Positions 1 to 7,942 of a stretch of 64,000 bases of DNA are shown in pieces. This stretch comes from JACCQS01 sp963766765 (GTDB lineage Bacteria > Actinomycetota > Actinomycetes > Mycobacteriales > Geodermatophilaceae): assembly GCA_963766765.1 (NCBI GenBank), contig CAVYBR010000011.1:124001-188000 (forward strand), written 5' to 3'. Both the position numbers and the translations under genes were made by a program. The notes under the pieces were generated by a model that worked only from the letters and a program-made list of their open reading frames with translations, was not told where the DNA came from and did no database searches. The number at the start of each line of letters is the position of its first letter. The first letter of the stretch is position 1.

Positions 1-378
1 TCGCGGCTCGTCGCTGGGCGCCACGGAGTCCTGCGGCACGGTGGCGAAGATCGTGGCGTGTGGCGAGATCACGCCGTCGGTGCCTCCGGACCACACGATC
101 GGGATCTGCTTCACCGCCGCTTCATCGCGTGATCCCTTGGCCTGCAGCACCTCCCGGAAGGCTCGGTCGGCGATGATTCTCGTGTAGTCGTTGACGCCTC
201 CGTTGCCCTCGGTCTTGCCGATCACGGCGATGACCCGATCGGCCTCGAGAACACCGTCCTCGATCAGCTTGGCCAGCTCAGACGCATCGCTGACCGAATG
301 CAGTGGCACCTTTCGGACTTCGATGGGATCGGGTCGGACTTCGATGGGATCGGGGCGGGACTGACTGGATTCGGCCAC
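1..378 (-). CDS. Barbiturase / ring-opening amidohydrolase (AtzD family), N-terminal part
   Basis: Partial gene; the C-terminal part lies beyond the left edge. The 126 visible residues include the family blocks VPLHSVSDASELAKLI, GKTEGNGGVNDYTR and WSGGTDGVISPHATIFA, typical of the cyanuric acid hydrolase/barbiturase family. Barbiturase opens barbiturate to ureidomalonate in oxidative pyrimidine breakdown; cyanuric acid hydrolase uses a related s-triazine. By eye it is closer to the actinobacterial barbiturase branch, which is inference. The GTG start has an AGAGAGG ribosome site 8 nt upstream. It lies 30 bp downstream of the carbamate kinase on the same strand, so they are probably co-transcribed. 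Residues 8-21 contain a perfect 7-residue duplication (see the 21-bp repeat). Confidence 0.9.
   Translation of the reverse strand, partial: MAESSQSRPDPIEVRPDPIEVRKVPLHSVSDASELAKLIEDGVLEADRVIAVIGKTEGNGGVNDYTRIIADRAFREVLQAKGSRDEAAVKQIPIVWSGGTDGVISPHATIFATVPQDSVAPSDEPR
313..354 (-). repeat. 21-bp perfect tandem duplication in barbiturase 5' end
   Basis: Two identical 21-bp units (313-333 and 334-354) encode PDPIEVR twice just before the conserved domain. The duplication is in frame and lies in the variable N-terminal extension, so it probably does not disturb the enzyme. Confidence 0.9.
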
Positions 379-408
379 CGTTGGGGACCTCTCTGTTGTC
401 GGAAGTGA

Positions 409-1359
409 TCAAGTACGGTCACGGGTCGCCGCCTCGACGACGGTCCCGAAACTACCGGTGGCCCCATCACCGATGCGGTCCAGGGATGTGATGACCGCCC
501 GTCCCCCGCCGCCATCGGCGAAGCCCAGGGCTGCCTCCACCTTGGGTCCCATACTGCCGCTGGCGAACTGTCCCGCCTTGGCGTGCTCACGCAGCTCGGC
601 GACACTGATCCGGCCGAGCGGACGGGCGTGTGGCGTACCGAAGTCCACCATGACGTGATCGACGTCGGTCGCGATCAGCAGGACGTCCACATCCAGGCTT
701 CTGGCCAGCAGCGTGGCAGTCAGGTCCTTGTCGATCACCGCTTCCACGCCGCGCAGAGTGCCGTCGGCTTCTCGCACGACGGGGATCCCCCCGCCGCCGG
801 CTGCAATCACCACCTGCCCTGATGCCATCAGCGCGGCGACGGTCGCGACGTCGAGTACCTCGAGCGGGGCCGGAGACGGGACAACCCGACGCCAACCTCG
901 TTCCCCGCGGTCCTCCCAATGTTGGCCGTGGTCCATGAGGTTCTGGGCGCGCTCGCGCGGAAGATATCGCCCGACGGGTTTTGTCGGCCGAGTGAACGCT
1001 GGGTCGTCCCTGTCGACCACCGTCCGGGTGACCATTGTCGCCGTTGCCCTGGTGACTCCGCGCGCCCGCAATGCGGCTTCCAGCGCATTCTGGATCGTGA
1101 AGCCGATGGTCGCCTGGGTCTGGGCCACGCACCAATCCAGGGGTACCGGCGGGACCTCCGAGGCAGCCATCTCGTTCTTGACCAGCAGGTTTCCCACCTG
1201 GGGGCCGTTGCCATGGGTCAGAACGAGGTCATGACCGGCGACGACGAGGTCCGCCAACCGCTCGCTGGCCAGCGCGATTGCCGTCTGCTGTGACTCGGTC
1301 GAGGCGTCCCCGCCAGGACCGGTCATCGCGTTGCCACCCAGGGCGATCAGGACTCGCAT
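409..1359 (-). CDS. arcC: Carbamate kinase
   Basis: 316 residues, normal for the family. It interconverts carbamoyl phosphate + ADP and ATP + carbamate; in catabolism this is the ATP-yielding step. Amino-acid-kinase motifs are clear: LIALGGNAM at the N terminus, LTHGNGPQVGNLL near 48-60, KPVGRYL near 140, AAGGGGIPVV near 195 and DKDLTATLLA near 220. No arginine deiminase or ornithine carbamoyltransferase is nearby. Its neighbours are a VOC protein upstream and barbiturase 30 bp downstream, which suggests carbamoyl phosphate comes from a ureido compound rather than arginine. In E. coli the allantoin kinase AllK plays the same role beside AllFGH, homologues of which lie at 34.5-38.4 kb here. 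Confidence 0.93.
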   Translation of the reverse strand: MRVLIALGGNAMTGPGGDASTESQQTAIALASERLADLVVAGHDLVLTHGNGPQVGNLLVKNEMAASEVPPVPLDWCVAQTQATIGFTIQNALEAALRARGVTRATATMVTRTVVDRDDPAFTRPTKPVGRYLPRERAQNLMDHGQHWEDRGERGWRRVVPSPAPLEVLDVATVAALMASGQVVIAAGGGGIPVVREADGTLRGVEAVIDKDLTATLLARSLDVDVLLIATDVDHVMVDFGTPHARPLGRISVAELREHAKAGQFASGSMGPKVEAALGFADGGGGRAVITSLDRIGDGATGSFGTVVEAATRDRT

Positions 1360-1404
1360 GTGGTCATCATGGCGTGCTCGACGCGGCTGACCGTCGAGCC
1401 CGGC

Positions 1405-1788
1405 TCAACGAGCGCGTTCCTGGGCCAGTCCGACCGGAGTCCCGTCCGGGTCCACGACGAAGGCGATCCACAGTTCGGTGCCGGCCGCCTCATCGGTGTG
1501 CACGAGTTGCGGTCCGGCGATGCTCGCAGCTCCTCTGCCAACAACTGTCTCGTATGCGTCATCGATGTCGGCAACGCCGTAGTAGATGACCGGTTGCGAC
1601 CGGAACCGCTCATTCTCCGGGATAGCCAGATAGATCCGTACGCCCCCGGCATCGAAAAAGGCCATCGGCTGACCCTGCACGGTGAACAAGTGGGTGAGGC
1701 CGAGCGTGTCGCGATAGAACTCGACGGATCGTTCGAGCTGGGTACAGCTCACGTGAATCTGCAGAATCCCCGTGTGTTCGATCGGCAT
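1405..1788 (-). CDS. VOC-family (glyoxalase/dioxygenase fold) protein
   Basis: 127 residues with a single vicinal-oxygen-chelate domain: ILQIHVSCTQLERSVEFYRD at the start, a DPDG turn near the end, and candidate metal ligands in the HVSC and TELWIAF segments. Members bind a divalent metal and act as isomerases, dioxygenases or resistance proteins; the substrate cannot be read from sequence. It is the first gene of the minus-strand unit leading into carbamate kinase (45 bp downstream) and is divergent from the MarR regulator, which may control it. Confidence 0.8.
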   Translation of the reverse strand: MPIEHTGILQIHVSCTQLERSVEFYRDTLGLTHLFTVQGQPMAFFDAGGVRIYLAIPENERFRSQPVIYYGVADIDDAYETVVGRGAASIAGPQLVHTDEAAGTELWIAFVVDPDGTPVGLAQERAR

Positions 1789-1807
1789 GACAACGCGTCT
1801 CCTTATT

Positions 1808-1838
1808 CTTCACAGCATTTATGTTTTACACTCTGAAG
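1808..1838. promoter_or_regulatory. Imperfect inverted repeat between VOC gene and marR
   Basis: CTTCACAG (1808-1815) and CTCTGAAG (1831-1838) form 8-bp arms matching at 7 of 8 positions, in an AT-rich 51-bp divergent intergenic region. The right arm reaches the MarR start codon. It is a candidate autoregulatory operator; this is inference from position only. Confidence 0.35.
1827..1832 (+). promoter_or_regulatory. -10 box TACACT for leaderless marR
   Basis: TACACT is followed by 7 nt and then the ATG of marR at 1840, so transcription would start on the start codon. The same spacing recurs at several other genes in this window. No convincing -35 box is seen. Confidence 0.5.
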
Positions 1839-1839
1839 T

Positions 1840-2322
1840 ATGGCGGAAGTCCGACGGCAGGTCGATGGTGTTCTGCCACTCCCAACCGGGATTCCCGAAG
1901 ACCGTCGGAACCGCGCAGCCAACCGACTGCACTCTCTTGCGATTCACCTGCTGCGCACCGCGCGGATCGACGACGCGACGCTGGGTATTACGCCGGAACG
2001 GCTCTCCGTCCTGTCCGTCCTCGTGTATGGCGGTCCCACGTTGCTTGGCCGGCTGGCCACGATCGAGCAGGTGACACCGCCGGCGATCACCCGGCATGTC
2101 GATGCACTGGAGCGCGATGGCCTGGCCAAGCGCGAGCCCGTCACCGGAGATCGCCGAGCTATTCGAGTGCGTGCCACACCCGCTGGCCGACGGTTGGTCG
2201 AACGTGGCCGCCGAAACCGAATCCGCGCACTGACCGCGGTGCTCGCAGACTTCGACGAACAGACCGTCGAGCAGGTGGACCGGCTCAGTTCCCGCCTTCT
2301 CGCGAGACTGACGAGCCCCTGA
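1840..2322 (+). CDS. MarR-family transcriptional regulator
   Basis: 160 residues. A winged helix-turn-helix runs from about 45 to 115 (LGITPERLSVLSVLVYGGPT, VTPPAITRHVDALERDGLAKRE, then the wing GDRRAIRVRATPAGR), flanked by the usual dimerisation helices. MarR proteins are ligand-responsive dimeric repressors that often control the divergent neighbour, here the VOC-carbamate kinase-barbiturase unit. An imperfect inverted repeat lies directly upstream. The start is supported by a TACACT -10 box 7 nt before the ATG (leaderless) rather than by a ribosome site. The ligand is unknown. Confidence 0.9.
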   Translation: MAEVRRQVDGVLPLPTGIPEDRRNRAANRLHSLAIHLLRTARIDDATLGITPERLSVLSVLVYGGPTLLGRLATIEQVTPPAITRHVDALERDGLAKREPVTGDRRAIRVRATPAGRRLVERGRRNRIRALTAVLADFDEQTVEQVDRLSSRLLARLTSP

Positions 2323-2349
2323 GAGTCCGGGCCATGAGCAGCCCGGGCA

Positions 2350-2874
2350 TCAGTCCGTACGGGCGGACATGTGTATCGACGCGCCACCGCTGATCGTCTG
2401 GCCGACGACGCAGTATCGGTCGGTCAGTTTCAGCAAGGTCTCGACCCGTTCGGTCGGTTCGTCGGTCTCCAGATCGAACACAACTCGGATGTCGCGGAAT
2501 CCGACCGGCGCCTCAGCGGCCACACCGAGCGTGCCACGGAAGTCCAGATCGCCCTCGGCGCTGACGGTGCCACCCCTGAGCTCGAATCCCAGTGCGGTCG
2601 CTACGGCCGCAAGTGTGACGCCGGCGCAAGCCACCAGCGCCTCGAGCAGCATGTCCCCCGAACACGCGAGACCTGCCACACCGGCCGCGGCGGGATGCAG
2701 ACCCGCCTCGACGAGAGCCCGGCCGGTGTTGACGCTGCACGAGATGGACTCCGCACCGAGCACTCCGCTGGCGCGCATCGTGACGACAGCGGACTTCGGT
2801 GCCTGCCGGTACCTGTCCTTGACTGGGCGCTGCCGGGCCTTCAGTTCCTCGGCACGGCGTTCAACGGTGGTCAT
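2350..2874 (-). CDS. OsmC-family protein
   Basis: 174 residues from the ATG that begins MTTVERRAEELKARQ; a longer open frame upstream lies inside the MFS gene and is rejected. The OsmC fold is indicated by the block CSGDMLLEALVACAGVTL with Cys83 and a second conserved cysteine in DRYCVVGQT (Cys155). In the OsmC/Ohr group these two cysteines reduce organic hydroperoxides; many stand-alone actinobacterial members are uncharacterised. It overlaps no neighbour and lies 25 bp downstream of the MFS stop, possibly co-transcribed. Confidence 0.85.
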   Translation of the reverse strand: MTTVERRAEELKARQRPVKDRYRQAPKSAVVTMRASGVLGAESISCSVNTGRALVEAGLHPAAAGVAGLACSGDMLLEALVACAGVTLAAVATALGFELRGGTVSAEGDLDFRGTLGVAAEAPVGFRDIRVVFDLETDEPTERVETLLKLTDRYCVVGQTISGGASIHMSARTD

Positions 2875-2899
2875 GCCGGTCACTTTGGCACGGCGAGCT

Positions 2900-4138
2900 T
2901 CACGCCGGGGCTTGAGCGTCGGTGTGGGCGATGTGGACCAGTTGGCGCCAGATCGCGACCACGAAGATCGCGGACCCGACGAAGGCGAACCAGAACGGTG
3001 CGGCAACGCCCCAATGGCGGGCGATGAGGCCACCGATTCCCGAACCGATGACCAAGCCACCGAACACCGCCACGAGATTGACGCTCCCTACCCGCCCCTG
3101 AAGCTCACTGGGCACGGCCCGTTGGCGAACGGTGATCGATGTGGTGCCCCAGATGAACGCATGGGCACCGAAGACAAAGAAGATCCCCAGCGCCACCCAC
3201 TGCGACGTCGTCAGCGCCAGCGCGAGATGCGTGACTGTCTCGACGAGCAACCCGATGCGCATGATGTTCCCGAGGCTGATCCGTCGGGTGATCCAGCCGT
3301 AGGCAGCAGTTCCGAGCAGGCCCCCGACGGCCGAGACCGTCGTCAGCAGCCCGAAACCGATCTCGCCCATGCCAAGTCGCTGGGTCGCGTAGAGGACCAG
3401 GACCGACCAGGCCGCCCCGAACGTGATGTTGAACATGAAGATGGTGAGCATCAGAGTGCGGATTGCCGGATTACGCCAGGCCCAGCGCACTCCCTCTCCG
3501 ATGTCCTGCCGCAATGCCCGGCGCTGTTCGCGGTCAGGCCCATGCGGAGGCAGCCTGATTCGGGAGATCAGCAGCGCGCCCAGCGCCACGAAGATGGCCT
3601 GCGTGGCGAACGGCCACACCATCCCGAGCGCGAACAGTGCAGCGCCGAGCGGTGGACCGGCGAGCTGGTTGACGGTGATGAATCCGGAGGTCAATCGCGC
3701 GTTGCCGATGGCCAGGTCGTCACAGTGGACCAGCATGGGCAGCAGGGTGCTCGACGTGTTGTCGGCGAACACCTCCGCCGTGGCGATCAGGAACAGACAG
3801 CCCAGCACCACCGCGATGGAGATCGCATCAGTCGCGATCGTCACGCAGAGCAGGACCAAGACAACGGTGCGCGCGAGGTCCACCGTGATGACAATCAACC
3901 GACGGTCGAGGCGATCGGAGATTGCGCCCGCAAACAGGCCGAATACCAGCGGCGGCAGCCACTGCAGCAGCGCAGCCAGTGCCACCAGGAACGGGTCATC
4001 GGTCTGGGAGGCCACCAGCAGCGGTCCGGCGGCGATGGCGATGCCATCGCCGAGGTTGGACGTCCAGGACGAGGCGAGCAGCCAGCGGAACCCGACGCCG
4101 AGGCGAGTCGGCGCGATGATCTCCGCGACGCGACTCAC
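2900..4138 (-). CDS. MFS transporter (EntS/MFS_3 type)
   Basis: 412 residues with about 12 hydrophobic segments and a DRLDRR loop between TM2 and TM3 (the MFS GxxxDRxxRR signature, here GAISDRLDRRLI), plus a central charged loop near 205-225. The overall pattern matches the enterobactin-exporter-like MFS_3 group, which exports siderophores, macrolides and other small molecules. GTG start. The substrate cannot be inferred. It lies between a CaiB gene and osmC on the same strand. Confidence 0.88.
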   Translation of the reverse strand: MSRVAEIIAPTRLGVGFRWLLASSWTSNLGDGIAIAAGPLLVASQTDDPFLVALAALLQWLPPLVFGLFAGAISDRLDRRLIVITVDLARTVVLVLLCVTIATDAISIAVVLGCLFLIATAEVFADNTSSTLLPMLVHCDDLAIGNARLTSGFITVNQLAGPPLGAALFALGMVWPFATQAIFVALGALLISRIRLPPHGPDREQRRALRQDIGEGVRWAWRNPAIRTLMLTIFMFNITFGAAWSVLVLYATQRLGMGEIGFGLLTTVSAVGGLLGTAAYGWITRRISLGNIMRIGLLVETVTHLALALTTSQWVALGIFFVFGAHAFIWGTTSITVRQRAVPSELQGRVGSVNLVAVFGGLVIGSGIGGLIARHWGVAAPFWFAFVGSAIFVVAIWRQLVHIAHTDAQAPA

Positions 4139-4219
4139 TCGGCCAAGGTAGTCATCCGGGCTGTTCGTCGCTGCACGGGTGCAGACACGGTCCGGCTCAA
4201 CCAGCCGAGCCGTCCTGGG

Positions 4220-5371
4220 TCAGTCTTCGTCCAGCCAGGCGCGGACGGATTCGTTGTGCTCGCCGAGCGCCGGTGGTGGCCGGTGCGCGACGGGTGCAGA
4301 ACCGTCGAATCGCAGCGGCGGTCCAGGCAGCGTGATAGTCCCCAGCACCGGGTGTTCGACGTCGAGGAGCAGTCCCTGGGAGGCGGTTTGATCCCAGTCG
4401 TAGACCTGCTGCAGGGTCCGGATCGCGCCTGCCGGTACGCCGATCTTCTCCAGCTGCGCCAGCCAGAACTCGCTGGAGTTCTCCGCGAACGCACCCTCGA
4501 TCAGGGCGATCAGCTCGTCTCGGCGGGCCGTACGGGCACTGTTCGTGGCGAATCTCTGGTCATCCGGATCCAGGTGGACCAGCTGCGCGAACTTGCGCCA
4601 CAGCGATTGGCTGCCCACAGAGAGCTGCACCGTCCCGTCAGCAGTGTGAAACGCGCCGTACGGCGTGATGGCCGGGTGGTGATTGCCCTGTGCGGTCGCG
4701 ACTTCGCCGGCGACGGTGTATCTCGTGCCCTGAAAGGCATGCACCCCAACCATGGCTGCCAGCAACGACGTTCGTACGACCCGGCCCTTTCCGGTTCGGT
4801 CTCGCTCGTGGAGAGCGGCGAGGATGCCGTACGCGCCGTACATCCCCGCCAGCAGGTCGGCGATCGGCACGCCCACTCGCTGCGGGTGGTCGGCGTCGGT
4901 GCCGGTGATGCTCATGATGCCGCCCTCGCCCTGGGCGATCTGGTCATAGCCGGGGCGCCCGCCCTCCGGGCCGTCGTGGCCGAACCCGGTGATCGACAAC
5001 ACGACCAGCCGGGGATTGATCTCGGCCATTCTTTCGACGCTGAAGCCCAAGCGGTCCATGACGCCGGTGCGGAAGTTCTCGATGAGGACGTCGGCATGCT
5101 CGATCAGTCTGCTCAGGAACTGCTTGCCCTCCTCGGCCTTCAGGTCCGCAGTCACCGACTCCTTGTTGCGGTTGCAGGAGAGGTAATAGGTCGAGATGTC
5201 TTCGTCGGGTCCCACGAACGGCGGGCCCCACGAGCGGGAGTCGTCCCCGCCCACCGGCGTCTCCACCTTGATCACCCTGGCGCCGAGATCACCGAGCATC
5301 TGGCCGCAGTGCGGACCCGCCAGCGCTCTGGTGAGGTCGAGAACTACCAGGTCAGCGAGAGGTCCAGCCAT
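4220..5371 (-). CDS. CaiB/BaiF family CoA-transferase (family III)
   Basis: 383 residues, normal length. Family III CoA-transferases move CoA between carboxylic acids through an Asp-linked intermediate. The N terminus LVVLDLTRALAGPHCGQMLG and RVIKVE are typical, and Asp172 in GVPIADLLAGMYGA fits the catalytic aspartate. NYYL/NRNKESV-type and YDQIAQGEGGIM blocks are also present. The acyl substrate is unknown; a dicarboxylic acid from heterocycle breakdown (for example malonate) is possible but only inferred from context. Divergent from the small kinase at 5448. Confidence 0.92.
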   Translation of the reverse strand: MAGPLADLVVLDLTRALAGPHCGQMLGDLGARVIKVETPVGGDDSRSWGPPFVGPDEDISTYYLSCNRNKESVTADLKAEEGKQFLSRLIEHADVLIENFRTGVMDRLGFSVERMAEINPRLVVLSITGFGHDGPEGGRPGYDQIAQGEGGIMSITGTDADHPQRVGVPIADLLAGMYGAYGILAALHERDRTGKGRVVRTSLLAAMVGVHAFQGTRYTVAGEVATAQGNHHPAITPYGAFHTADGTVQLSVGSQSLWRKFAQLVHLDPDDQRFATNSARTARRDELIALIEGAFAENSSEFWLAQLEKIGVPAGAIRTLQQVYDWDQTASQGLLLDVEHPVLGTITLPGPPLRFDGSAPVAHRPPPALGEHNESVRAWLDED

Positions 5372-5434
5372 GGGCAGATCGTAGGCGGCGCATGCCCCCC
5401 GAACGCGGCCGCGATCCGGCTGGACCGCTCCGCC

Positions 5435-5440
5435 TAAATT
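5435..5440 (+). promoter_or_regulatory. -10 box TAAATT, leaderless start
   Basis: TAAATT followed by 7 nt and then GTG at 5448. This argues that the GTG at 5448, not the TTG at 5439 (which lies inside the box), is the start of the downstream kinase. Confidence 0.5.
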
Positions 5441-5447
5441 GGCGAGG

Positions 5448-6056
5448 GTGACGGTCCGGACCTTCGACGAGTTGGCGCGGGCGATCCGCGCCGCTCCCCC
5501 GCGACTCGGCGACGTGCGGCTCGTGACCGTGGATGGCCCCAGCGGATCAGGGAAGACGACTTTCGCCCGCCGCCTGGTGAGCGCCCTGTCTGCTCAGGGA
5601 TCGGTGGATCTTGTCGAACTCGAGGAGCTGTACGACGGTTGGACGCTGGCTGGTGCCTGGGACCGACTCGACCGATACGTACTGGAACCCATCGCGGCCG
5701 GCTGGTCCGGTGGCTTCCATCCCTACGACTGGGCCACCGAGAGTTGGAGTCCACGATGGACGTCGGTGCCGCTGTGCGAGGTCCTTGTGGTGGAGGGATG
5801 CGGCAGCTCTCCGCGCGCCGCGGACGCGTACACCAGCCACCGGATCTGGATGGAGACTCCGCGCAGTCTCGCCGTCGCGCGAGGTCTGAATCGGGAGGGA
5901 CCCGGCTACGACCTTCGCCTGCGCACCTGGCGCCGGCTGGAGAGCGCGCACTTCGCGGAGCAGGACACGAGGCGACGGTCGGATCTGTGGGTGGAGGGCC
6001 ATCCGGAGACGCAGCAAGGGTACGACCCCGAAACGTCCTTCAGGGTGCTGGACTAG
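5448..6056 (+). CDS. Uridine-kinase-like P-loop NTPase
   Basis: 202 residues from the leaderless GTG. A Walker A motif GPSGSGKT (about 30-37) and the following LVELEELYDGW resemble the uridine kinase/PRK-like P-loop kinases, with an acidic residue after strand 2 for substrate or metal binding. A strand VVEGCGSS near 120 and an arginine-rich stretch near 150-165 (lid region) fit the fold. Stand-alone actinobacterial proteins of this type are annotated as ATP-binding or uridine kinase-like; the phosphorylated substrate is not known. It is followed by the DNA ligase gene 54 bp downstream. Confidence 0.75.
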   Translation: MTVRTFDELARAIRAAPPRLGDVRLVTVDGPSGSGKTTFARRLVSALSAQGSVDLVELEELYDGWTLAGAWDRLDRYVLEPIAAGWSGGFHPYDWATESWSPRWTSVPLCEVLVVEGCGSSPRAADAYTSHRIWMETPRSLAVARGLNREGPGYDLRLRTWRRLESAHFAEQDTRRRSDLWVEGHPETQQGYDPETSFRVLD

Positions 6057-6110
6057 GCAGGATCGGCCGTCGGGCCGGTGAACGTCGGACGCGGCAGGCA
6101 GACTGGACCC

Positions 6111-7664
6111 GTGCTCCTTGCAGACGTGGTGATGACCTCGGCGGAGGTGGCGGGCACGAGATCCCGGACGCGAAAGACCACTCTTCTCGCGGAGCTGATC
6201 GGCCGCCTGGCCGCCCAAGAGGTCGTTGCGGTCATCGGAATGCTGGTGGCCGCTCCGCACCAGGGGAGGCTCGGTGTGGGTTGGTCAGCGCTCAGCCGCA
6301 TCGACGTCGTACCGGCCGAGAATGCCTCCCTGTCCGTGGCCGATGTGGACGACGCGTTCGGCACGCTGGCGGTGACGTCGGGTGCGGGATCGGCAGCGTC
6401 TCGCTCTGCGGTGTTGGCTGAGCTCTTCGGGCGCGCGACGGCCGCGGAACGTCCCTTCCTGATGGGTGTTCTCATGGGCGAGGTTCGGCAGGGCGCATTG
6501 GAGAGTGTGGTGGCGGACGCGATCGCTGCCACCACCGCAGCGCCTGCTGATTTGGTGCGGCGTGCCTGGATGTTGACCGGATCCTTGACCGAGACCGCGC
6601 GGCTCGCGGTGACCGGCGGCACCGACGCCCTTGCCGACATCGGCTTGCAGGTGCTCCGACCGATCAAGCCGATGCTCGCCGCCTCCGCCCCCTCGGTCGA
6701 GGCTGCTCTGGGAGAGGTCGGGGAGGCCGTCGTGGATTACAAACTCGACGGTGCCCGGATCCAGGTGCACCGCAACGGCAACGACATCGCCGTCTTCACC
6801 CGAAGCCTCAAAGATGTGACGTCCCGCGTCCCCGAGGTCGTGGCGGTCGCAGCACAACTGCCTGCCACGCAGCTCATCCTGGATGGCGAATCCCTGGTTC
6901 TCGACGAGTCGAGCAGCAGGCCGCGATCCTTCGCCGACACGCAGAGCCGCTTCGGTTCGCAGGCGCCGCGCGAACAGTTGCTGCGTCCCTACTTCTTCGA
7001 TCTCTTGCATGTGGACGGCGTCGACCTGATCGACGAGCCACTGACGGTGCGCCTGGCCGAACTCGAGCGCGTCGCCGGACCCTGGCGGGTGCCGTCCAGA
7101 CGCACGGACGATCCGGAGATCGCAGCTGCGGTTATGGCCGACGCGCTGGCGGCCGGGCACGAGGGTGTCGTCGTCAAGTCGACCTCCTCGCTCTATGCCG
7201 CTGGGCGACGCGGAAGTGGCTGGCAGAAGGTCAAGCCGGTCCGCACCCTCGACCTGGTGGTGCTCGCCGCGGAGTGGGGGCACGGCCGGCGCTCCGGTTG
7301 GCTGTCCAACCTCCACCTCGGGGCCCGGGATCCGGACGGAACCTATGGCGAGCCGGGCGGATTCGTCATGGTGGGCAAGACCTTCAAAGGCATGACGGAC
7401 GCGATGCTCCGCTGGCAGACCGACGTCCTGCCGACGCTGGAGGTCCGGCAAACCAAGGGCACGGTCTGGGTCCGCCCGGAGCTGGTTGTCGAGATCGCCT
7501 TCGACGGCGCGCAGAATTCATCCCGGTATCCCGGTGGCGCCGCTTTGCGGTTCGCCCGAGTGCTCCGCTACCGAGATGACAAGGAGGCTGGCGAAGCCGA
7601 CACGATCGAGGCCGTCCGTGATGCGCTTCCCGATACCGCCCCCGATCACTCTCCGGAAGTTTAG
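6111..7664 (+). CDS. ligB: ATP-dependent DNA ligase (LigB type)
   Basis: 517 residues from GTG 6111, which gives the expected family N terminus (LLADVVMTSAEVAGTRSR); a start at 6078 would add 11 unmatched residues. An N-terminal DNA-binding domain (1-190) is followed by the adenylation domain with nucleotidyl lysine Lys211 in motif I KLDGARIQ, motif III near FFDLLHVDG, motif IV EGVVVKS and motif V WQKVKPV, then an OB-fold with RPELVVEIAFDG. It seals nicks using ATP. It is an accessory ligase; the NAD-dependent LigA would be elsewhere. A stand-alone LigD-type polymerase is encoded 38 kb away. Confidence 0.93.
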   Translation: MLLADVVMTSAEVAGTRSRTRKTTLLAELIGRLAAQEVVAVIGMLVAAPHQGRLGVGWSALSRIDVVPAENASLSVADVDDAFGTLAVTSGAGSAASRSAVLAELFGRATAAERPFLMGVLMGEVRQGALESVVADAIAATTAAPADLVRRAWMLTGSLTETARLAVTGGTDALADIGLQVLRPIKPMLAASAPSVEAALGEVGEAVVDYKLDGARIQVHRNGNDIAVFTRSLKDVTSRVPEVVAVAAQLPATQLILDGESLVLDESSSRPRSFADTQSRFGSQAPREQLLRPYFFDLLHVDGVDLIDEPLTVRLAELERVAGPWRVPSRRTDDPEIAAAVMADALAAGHEGVVVKSTSSLYAAGRRGSGWQKVKPVRTLDLVVLAAEWGHGRRSGWLSNLHLGARDPDGTYGEPGGFVMVGKTFKGMTDAMLRWQTDVLPTLEVRQTKGTVWVRPELVVEIAFDGAQNSSRYPGGAALRFARVLRYRDDKEAGEADTIEAVRDALPDTAPDHSPEV

Positions 7665-7707
7665 TTTTCAAGATCGTTGCCCTGCGCAACCGAATGAGTG
7701 TACGGTT

Positions 7708-7735
7708 CCGCCAGCGAGCGCAGCGAGCTTGACTC
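7708..7735. repeat. GAGCGnAGCGAGC-type short repeat
   Basis: The intergenic stretch contains AGCGAGCGCAGCGAGC, a motif also found (GAGCGGAGCGAGCG) inside the 78-bp tandem repeat of the ABC-F gene at 62587-62928. It may be a dispersed chromosomal repeat; only two locations can be seen here. Confidence 0.35.
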
Positions 7736-7797
7736 ACAGAGACTTGCCCTGAGCATCGGTTTGGACGAGGGGTAACCCTCAGTAACGGGGATCCCTC

Positions 7798-7942
7798 ATG
7801 CAGGGTGTGCATTTTGTTGGTGTATTCGAACTGCTCAAACGACGGCTGGGGCTCTTCTCCCTGCTCGCCGTGACCGGCGGTTCTGGGCAGTCTGGTCAGC
7901 GGCGTCGGCGTCGCGTACGCCATCGATGATCCGGTCCTCACC
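7798..7942 (+). other. Frameshifted signal-peptide region of the giant repeat protein
   Basis: An ATG at 7798, after a GGGG-type ribosome site, opens a frame encoding FELLKRRLGLFSLLAV. This frame then runs to a stop near 7927. The frame of the giant protein, open from just after a TGA at 7871, encodes VLGSLVSGVGVAYAIDD immediately before the GTG at 7943. Joined by removing one base near 7877-7882, the two halves make a textbook signal peptide: basic ELLKRR, a long hydrophobic core and an AYA cleavage site. The true gene therefore very probably starts at 7798. The extra base may be a sequencing error, a mutation or a phase-variable site. Confidence 0.75.

Noticed and set aside
409..1359. Arginine deiminase pathway for the carbamate kinase
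   Set aside because: No arginine deiminase or ornithine carbamoyltransferase gene is in the window; neighbours point to ureide metabolism.
2369..5437. 1022-codon open frame on the plus strand
   Set aside because: It runs antisense to osmC, the MFS gene and caiB, which all match known families; high GC with few stops explains it.
5439..5441. TTG start for the small kinase
   Set aside because: It overlaps the likely -10 box TAAATT; GTG at 5448 fits a leaderless start better.
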